Shown here piece after piece: positions 41,111 through 46,277 of a stretch of 46,277 nucleotides of DNA (the first letter of the stretch is position 1; each line of letters begins with the position of its first letter). The stretch is from an uncultured Lachnospiraceae bacterium (GTDB lineage Bacteria > Bacillota > Clostridia > Lachnospirales > Lachnospiraceae), in contig CACWQE010000024.1 in assembly GCA_902762905.1 (NCBI GenBank), positions 1 to 46,277 of the forward strand, in the 5' to 3' direction. The position numbers and the translations under genes are program-made. The notes beneath the pieces are model-generated. The model saw nothing but the letters and a program-made list of their open reading frames with translations, searched no databases and was not told where the DNA came from.

Positions 41111-43459
41111 ATGACAATTAAAGATTTACAGATTGGTGAAACTGCGACCATTATAGAGGTAGGTGGGAGCGGTGCGCTGCGTCAGCATTTTCTGGATATG
41201 GGATTGATTCAGGGAACAGAGGTGACGGTGGTGAAGTATGCTCCGATGGGAGATCCCGTAGAGTTAAGGATTCATGGGTATGAGTTGACGATTCGTCTTG
41301 AGGATGCGGGAAAGATTCAAGTTGGTGCGGCTCATAAAGAGGAGATTACTGTAAAGAGACCGATTGAGAAAATGGATATACCACATCCGGGACTTGGAGA
41401 AGGTGGTAAGTTCCATTCGAAAGCGGATGAGAATCCACTTCCAGATGATGTTATGTTAACCTTTGCATTGGTGGGAAATCAGAATTGTGGTAAGACAACA
41501 TTATTTAATCAGTTGACTGGTTCTAACCAGCATGTGGGTAACTTTCCGGGTGTTACAGTGGATCGGAAGGATGGTATGATCAAAGGGTATGAGAATACCT
41601 GCATTACAGACCTGCCGGGAATCTATTCGATGTCTCCCTATAGTAGTGAAGAGATTGTGACAAGAGAATTCCTTCTTCAGGATAAGCCGAAGGGAATTAT
41701 CAATATTGTAGACGCAACGAACATGGAACGGAATCTATATCTGACCATGCAGTTAATGGAATTGAATATTCCGATGGTTGTAGCACTGAATATGATGGAT
41801 GAGATGCGGGAGAATGGCGGATCTGTTCTTGTAAATGAGATGGAGGCCTTTCTGGGAGTACCAGTAATTCCAATCTCTGCAGCAAAGGGAGAAGGAATCG
41901 AGGAGTTAGTGAGTCATGCCATTCATGTGGCAAAGTATCAGGAACCGCCGGAAGAAGTGGATTTCTGTTGTGCAGACGGGGCAGGAGAAGAGAGTGCGGT
42001 TCATCGTTGCATTCACGCAATCATGCACCTAATTGAGGATCATGCCAAGAAGTCGGGAATCCCGGTGCGTTTTGCAGCAAGCAAATTAGCAGAAAATGAT
42101 CATCTGGTGTTGGATAAACTGAATCTCAGCCAGAATGAGAAAGAGACATTAGAACATATTAACCTGCAGATGGAGGAAGAGAGTGGTATGGATCGTTCTG
42201 CTGCTATTGCAAGTATGCGGTTTGCTTATATTCAACGGGCTTGTGAACAGACGGTGATCCGGCCACATGAGAGCAAAGAACGTGCGAGAAGCCGGAGGAT
42301 TGATAAGGTATTGACTGGAAAGTACACCGGAATTCCGGCATTTGTTGCCATTATGGGCTTGGTGTTTTGGTTGACATTTAATGTGATCGGGGCGTTCCTG
42401 CAATCCTTGTTAGAACAGGGTGTAGCGGTACTTACGGGTATGGCGGATCAAGGATTGACTGCACTTAAGGTGAATGGCGTGTTACATTCTTTGATTATTG
42501 ACGGTATCTTTACTGGAGTGGGCAGTGTATTGAGTTTTCTTCCGATCATTGTGACATTATTCTTTTTCTTATCGATGTTAGAGGATAGCGGATATATGGC
42601 AAGAGTGGCATTTATCATGGATAAATTACTTCGTAAGATAGGTTTATCTGGAAGAAGTATTGTTCCCATGTTGATTGGTTTTGGTTGTACGGTACCGGGT
42701 GTCATGGCATCTCGTACGTTATCTTCTGAACGTGATCGTAAGATGACAATATTATTGACGCCATTTATGAGCTGTTCCGCTAAACTGCCCATTTATTCTT
42801 TCTTTGCGGCTGCATTTTTCCCGGGAAAGGGAGCACTTGTGATGATTACAATATATTTCTTTGGTATTCTTATGGGAATTGTGATGGCTGTAATTATGAA
42901 GGGGACAATGTTCAAAGGAGAGCCGGTTCCGTTTGTTATGGAACTTCCGAATTACCGGATGCCGGGGGCAAAAAATGTGGCGCAGCTGTTATGGGAAAAG
43001 GCCAAAGATTTTTTACAACGGGCATTTACGGTAATCTTTATGGCAACGATTGTGATCTGGTTCCTGCAAAGTTTCAGTCTCCGTTTGAATCTGGTTACGG
43101 ATTCGCAGGATAGTATTCTGGCAATGATCGCTGGATGGATTGCACCAATCTTCCGGCCGGTGGGATTTGGGGATTGGAGAATCTCAACGGCGCTGATCAC
43201 CGGGTTTATGGCGAAGGAAAGTGTGGTATCTACTTTGACTGTGCTGTTTGGTACGACTGGAAAATTACTTGCAGTGCTGACACCGGTTAGCGCAGCGGCA
43301 TTGCTTGTGTTCTGCCTGTTGTATACACCATGTGTGGCAGCAATTACGTCGGTTAAGAGAGAACTAGGTGGTAAATGGGCAATTCTTGTGGTTGTTGGAC
43401 AGTGTGCAATCGCGTGGGGCGCGGCCTGGATCGTATACACGATCGGAGGCTTATTATAG
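41111..43459 (+). CDS. feoB: FeoA-FeoB fusion ferrous iron transporter
   Basis: A 782-residue membrane GTPase taking up Fe2+. Residues 1-75 are a FeoA SH3-like domain (TIKDLQIGETATIIEVGGSG in part, LRQHFLDMGLIQGTEV, AGKIQV). The FeoB G domain follows: GNQNCGKTTLFNQLTG (near 125), NFPGVTVDRKDG, DLPGIYSMSPYS (near 165) and NMMDE (near 226). About eight to ten membrane helices run from 415 to the end, with two Gate motifs (GFGCTVPGVMASR near 520; LLYTPCVAAI near 742). FeoA and FeoB are usually separate genes. ATG 41111 follows AGGAG. A hairpin-T-run lies in the leader. The cls gene starts 18 bases downstream. Confidence 0.96.
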   Translation: MTIKDLQIGETATIIEVGGSGALRQHFLDMGLIQGTEVTVVKYAPMGDPVELRIHGYELTIRLEDAGKIQVGAAHKEEITVKRPIEKMDIPHPGLGEGGKFHSKADENPLPDDVMLTFALVGNQNCGKTTLFNQLTGSNQHVGNFPGVTVDRKDGMIKGYENTCITDLPGIYSMSPYSSEEIVTREFLLQDKPKGIINIVDATNMERNLYLTMQLMELNIPMVVALNMMDEMRENGGSVLVNEMEAFLGVPVIPISAAKGEGIEELVSHAIHVAKYQEPPEEVDFCCADGAGEESAVHRCIHAIMHLIEDHAKKSGIPVRFAASKLAENDHLVLDKLNLSQNEKETLEHINLQMEEESGMDRSAAIASMRFAYIQRACEQTVIRPHESKERARSRRIDKVLTGKYTGIPAFVAIMGLVFWLTFNVIGAFLQSLLEQGVAVLTGMADQGLTALKVNGVLHSLIIDGIFTGVGSVLSFLPIIVTLFFFLSMLEDSGYMARVAFIMDKLLRKIGLSGRSIVPMLIGFGCTVPGVMASRTLSSERDRKMTILLTPFMSCSAKLPIYSFFAAAFFPGKGALVMITIYFFGILMGIVMAVIMKGTMFKGEPVPFVMELPNYRMPGAKNVAQLLWEKAKDFLQRAFTVIFMATIVIWFLQSFSLRLNLVTDSQDSILAMIAGWIAPIFRPVGFGDWRISTALITGFMAKESVVSTLTVLFGTTGKLLAVLTPVSAAALLVFCLLYTPCVAAITSVKRELGGKWAILVVVGQCAIAWGAAWIVYTIGGLL

Positions 43460-43477
43460 ACAAAAAGGAGAGTTTCT

Positions 43478-44986
43478 ATGGGTAAGGTAATACGACGAAT
43501 ATTGGCAATTATACCAGCGGTTATCATTCAGGTATTATGGATGTGCATATTGATGAGTTGGCTTGCACCATATGCAACAGTCGTCAGTACCATATTATCA
43601 ATATGTACGTTTCTATTTGTATTGTTCATTATTATCAAAAGAGATGAGGGTACTTATAAGATCTTGTGGCTATTAGTGTTGCTGACCTTGCCGGTATTAG
43701 GAGCGGTACTTTATCTGGAACTGGGAAATAAACGGACAGGACTTCCGATTTGGAAAAGATTGCAGCGTGCAAAACTTGATTCTGCGACAGACTGCGAGCG
43801 GGTGGTAGAAGAGATAAAAAAGGATGATATCCGGCTGGCACAAACGATACAGAACTTGTGCCATAAGACGAATCTGCCGGTTGTTCCGAATGAACAGGTT
43901 ACATATTATCCGTTAGGAGATAAGATGTATCCTGATATGATAACAGATCTGCAATCTGCAACAAAATATATCTATGTGGAATATTTCATAATTGCACACG
44001 GAAAAATGTGGGATTCTATGGTTGAAATACTTGCAAAGAAGGCAGCACAGGGAGTGGATGTCCGGGTGTTGTATGATGATTTGGGAAGTATATCGACCTA
44101 TTCAAAAAAGGATGCAAAGAAGCTGCGGGAAATGGGAATCCATTGTCATACATTTAATCCGTTATATGCAATCAAGGGAACGATCAATTATCGGGATCAT
44201 CGGAAAATGTTGGTTGTAGATGGAAAGGTTGCATACAGTGGTGGAATTAATCTGGCCGACGAATATATTAATGAATATGAGAAGTATGGTCATTGGAAGG
44301 ATATAGGTTTTCGACTGACCGGACAGGCAGTCATGAATTATGTGTTGATGTTTGAAGAATTCTGGTGTGCATTTTGTGATAAGAATGATGAACTGCCACG
44401 ACGACATGAGATGCAACCGATTCAGATACCGGAACAAAAGGATGGCTATGTGATCAGTTATTATGATTCCCCACTTCGAAGTGATTCGATCAGCAATGAT
44501 CTGTATATGGATCTGCTATCGCAGGCAGTCAATTATGCGTGGTTCTATACTCCATATCTGATGCTTGGAGATGGGTTGATGGAATCATTTGTGCGGGCAG
44601 CTGAACGTGGTGTGGATGTGCGGATATTAATGCCGGGCATTCCAGATAAGAAGATTATATTCCGTATGTCGCATAGCTATTATCAGGAATTATTGGATGC
44701 AGGAGTGAAAATCTACGAATACCAGCCAGGGTTTGTTCATGCGAAGGCGTGTATGGTAGATGACAGGATTTGCACGATTGGAACAGTGAATCTGGATTAT
44801 CGGAGTTTGTTCCTGCATTTTGAGAACAATTCCATGTTCTATGAATCGGAGATGATACAAAAGCTTAAGGCAGATTATGAGGCAACCTTAGAACAATGTG
44901 CACAAATGCAGCCATATGATATTAAGAAGTATGCATTTCGCTGGTTCTTTGATGGGTTATTGCGGGTGTTTGCCCCATTGTGTTAA
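43478..44986 (+). CDS. cls: Cardiolipin synthase, phospholipase D family
   Basis: A 502-residue membrane enzyme that condenses phosphatidylglycerol to cardiolipin. Two or three N-terminal membrane helices (about 5-85) precede two PLD domains with HKD motifs: H241 in HRKMLVVDG with SGGINLADEY, and H421 in HAKACMVDD with GTVNLDYRS. The linker PVLGAVLYLELG near 70 is typical of ClsA types. Length is standard. AAAGGAG precedes the ATG. It lies 18 bases after feoB, so co-transcription is likely. Confidence 0.95.
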   Translation: MGKVIRRILAIIPAVIIQVLWMCILMSWLAPYATVVSTILSICTFLFVLFIIIKRDEGTYKILWLLVLLTLPVLGAVLYLELGNKRTGLPIWKRLQRAKLDSATDCERVVEEIKKDDIRLAQTIQNLCHKTNLPVVPNEQVTYYPLGDKMYPDMITDLQSATKYIYVEYFIIAHGKMWDSMVEILAKKAAQGVDVRVLYDDLGSISTYSKKDAKKLREMGIHCHTFNPLYAIKGTINYRDHRKMLVVDGKVAYSGGINLADEYINEYEKYGHWKDIGFRLTGQAVMNYVLMFEEFWCAFCDKNDELPRRHEMQPIQIPEQKDGYVISYYDSPLRSDSISNDLYMDLLSQAVNYAWFYTPYLMLGDGLMESFVRAAERGVDVRILMPGIPDKKIIFRMSHSYYQELLDAGVKIYEYQPGFVHAKACMVDDRICTIGTVNLDYRSLFLHFENNSMFYESEMIQKLKADYEATLEQCAQMQPYDIKKYAFRWFFDGLLRVFAPLC

Positions 44987-45016
44987 CAAGTTATTTGAGT
45001 GGTAATGAAAATGGAA

Positions 45017-45047
45017 TGTTGACACGTCAACAAACTTGTGCTATATT
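45017..45047 (+). promoter_or_regulatory. Promoter with palindromic operator before degV
   Basis: TTGACA (45019-45024), 17-base spacer, TATATT (45042-45047). The palindrome TGTTGACACGTCAACA (45017-45032, two 7-base arms) overlaps the -35. An outer pair ACAAGTT (44986) and AACTTGT (45033) also exists. A repressor site is inferred. Confidence 0.65.
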
Positions 45048-45200
45048 CTGTTGTATTTGGATTGATAATGGACGATGTGAAATGCATTGTCTATTATTAG
45101 ATGATTGTGAGAAGTGTTTCTATATTCGACATATTGTACTTAGGTGGTTCGGATTGTGGAATCTCACAATTGGCAGAATGTAAGACAAGGAGACAGAAAA

Positions 45201-46070
45201 ATGCACAAGATTGGAATAGTAACAGATAGTCACAGCGGAATCACGCAGGAACAGGCGGCACAGATGGGAATCTATGTATTGCCGATGCCATTTTATATTG
45301 AAGATGAATGTTTTTATGAGGGCAGAAATCTGACATATGAACAGTTTATGGAACGTTTGAAACGGATGGATAAGGTGAGTACATCCCAGCCTTCTCCAAC
45401 GGAAGTGACAGAGATCTGGGATCAGGTACTTGAAGATTATGACGAGATTGTGTATATTCCAATTAGTAGTGGCTTGAGTGGTTCTTGTGCAACGGCTAAG
45501 ATGTTAGCAGAGGAAGAACCATATAAAGGAAAAGTATTTGTTGTAGATAATGGAACGGTATCTACCTTGACGCATCAGGCGGTACTGGATGCGCAGGAAT
45601 TGATTGCAGAAGGATTATCCGCAGAAGAGATTATGGTTCGATTAGAAGCATCGAAGAAACGGAAAGGAATTTTTGTAACGGTGGAGAATCTGCAATATCT
45701 GAAAAATGGTGGTAGAATCTCTGCTTCAACTGCGATTGTGGGAGATTTGTTGCGTGTGAAACCGGTTCTCTACTTTGATACCGGTACGTTAGATGTTGTT
45801 ACCAAATGCAGGGGAAAGAAGAAAGCCAAAGCAGAGATGATCGAACGGGTAAAGCATTTGTTTGAAACAGAGTACAGAAAAGAATGCGAAGAAGGAAATA
45901 TGCATCTGTTAGCAGCATCTAGTGCAGATGACGAAGAGACCGCACAGTGGGTTGCGGAGATTCAGGAGGCTTTTCCAGACATGGAAGTGCTGAGTGATCC
46001 GCTTGCATGTTCCATCTCCTGTCATATCGGACCGGGAGGGCTTGGAATTGGATTCTCCTGCCGCCCGTAA
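45201..46070 (+). CDS. DegV family fatty acid-binding protein
   Basis: A 289-residue protein of the DegV/FakB family, which holds a fatty acid for phosphorylation by FakA. The conserved start HKIGIVTDSHSGI, the SQPSPTEV segment near 61, the SSGLSGSCATA fatty-acid carboxylate site near 94, and the C-terminal HIGPGGLGIGF (near 275) are all present. ATG 45201 follows AAGGAGACAG; a longer frame from 45144 has no ribosome site. It ends 10 bases before a structured repeat. Its partner kinase is not in the window. Confidence 0.94.
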   Translation: MHKIGIVTDSHSGITQEQAAQMGIYVLPMPFYIEDECFYEGRNLTYEQFMERLKRMDKVSTSQPSPTEVTEIWDQVLEDYDEIVYIPISSGLSGSCATAKMLAEEEPYKGKVFVVDNGTVSTLTHQAVLDAQELIAEGLSAEEIMVRLEASKKRKGIFVTVENLQYLKNGGRISASTAIVGDLLRVKPVLYFDTGTLDVVTKCRGKKKAKAEMIERVKHLFETEYRKECEEGNMHLLAASSADDEETAQWVAEIQEAFPDMEVLSDPLACSISCHIGPGGLGIGFSCRP

Positions 46071-46080
46071 TACATTCGAT

Positions 46081-46277
46081 CTTCTACAGCGTAAGTCTCT
46101 CTCAACGGTGTGGGCGCATGCTTGAAGGTTGTGAATCCGGTGCTTTGAAGGTGTCATGATGGTGCAGGCACGCTCGCACTACGACTCGCACGCAGCAGTA
46201 CTAAGGTTCGCGATTCCATCGCTCACCAAGTGCTGGCGTACTCCACGTACCTGCACTCATTCATGACAACCTTCTTC
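46081..46277 (+). repeat. Left part of a structured hairpin repeat (runs off the window)
   Basis: It begins with CTTCTACAGCGTAAGT (46081-46096), identical to the left end of the element at 8385. Its reverse complement matches 8770-9018 almost throughout, with one instead of two copies of the 45-base unit. GGTGTCATGATGGTGCAGG pairs with the later CCTGCACTCATTCATGACAACC region, making a long hairpin. Confidence 0.85.

Noticed and set aside
44980..45183. 67-codon reading frame between cls and degV
   Set aside because: No ribosome binding site at its start; it overlaps the cls stop and contains the degV promoter and operator.

Overview
This window looks like chromosomal DNA from a gut-type Lachnospiraceae (Clostridia, Firmicutes). 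The evidence is AT-rich DNA with strong GGAGG-type ribosome binding sites, Gram-positive promoters (several with an extended TGnTATAAT -10 box), a single-chain glycyl-tRNA synthetase, pyruvate phosphate dikinase, a FeoA-FeoB fusion, and the clostridial radical-SAM/DUF4130-type DNA repair pair. I cannot name the species. No CRISPR array, prophage, transposase or rRNA was seen.

Layout. 1-124 is the end of a structured repeat. 279-5298 holds transport genes: Na/Pi cotransporter, a small membrane protein on the other strand, MATE exporter, a DUF3877-like protein and a ZIP metal transporter. 5564-7719 is a two-gene, probably SOS-controlled DNA repair operon. 7983-8210 is a small orphan protein. 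8385-9018 is a 634-bp structured repeat with inverted ends. 9049-11616 encodes a TetM/EF-G-like GTPase fused to a Rae1/YacP-like NYN nuclease. 11685-15586 (minus) is MoxR, DUF58, a DUF4129-type membrane protein and Maf, divergent from a transglutaminase and a DUF1700 protein (15752-17362). Then come tRNA-Val and tRNA-Met, an M16 peptidase, era-recO-lipoprotein-glyS, a PocR/MCP-like sensor (minus), an SH3/NlpC-P60 hydrolase and ppdK. 30140-32217 is a tyrosine-rich secreted protein broken from its Ig-like tail by a frameshift. 32420-33682 is a PlsC-like acyltransferase. 33885-37546 is a signalling group: a frameshifted FapA/DUF342 protein with 26-residue repeats, a response regulator with HD-GYP, and an Hpt protein. 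37709-39837 is a MerR regulator with a DXS-like enzyme, followed by a Gfo/Idh/MocA oxidoreductase, FeoAB, cardiolipin synthase and DegV. From 46081 a further copy of the structured repeat runs off the window.

Most interesting points. (1) The GTPase-nuclease fusion joins a protein that should bind the ribosomal A site to a relative of an A-site mRNA endonuclease. (2) A family of long hairpin repeats (three loci) keeps its apical sequence and its paired arms while the stem sequence diverges. (3) A short motif, ACTTTATAGGAAA, directly follows the T-run of terminators at several places. (4) LexA-like boxes precede both the repair operon and a small two-helix membrane protein, a candidate SOS-induced membrane peptide. 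(5) Two genes are broken at simple repeats (A7 and (AT)4), each restored by one repeat-unit change.
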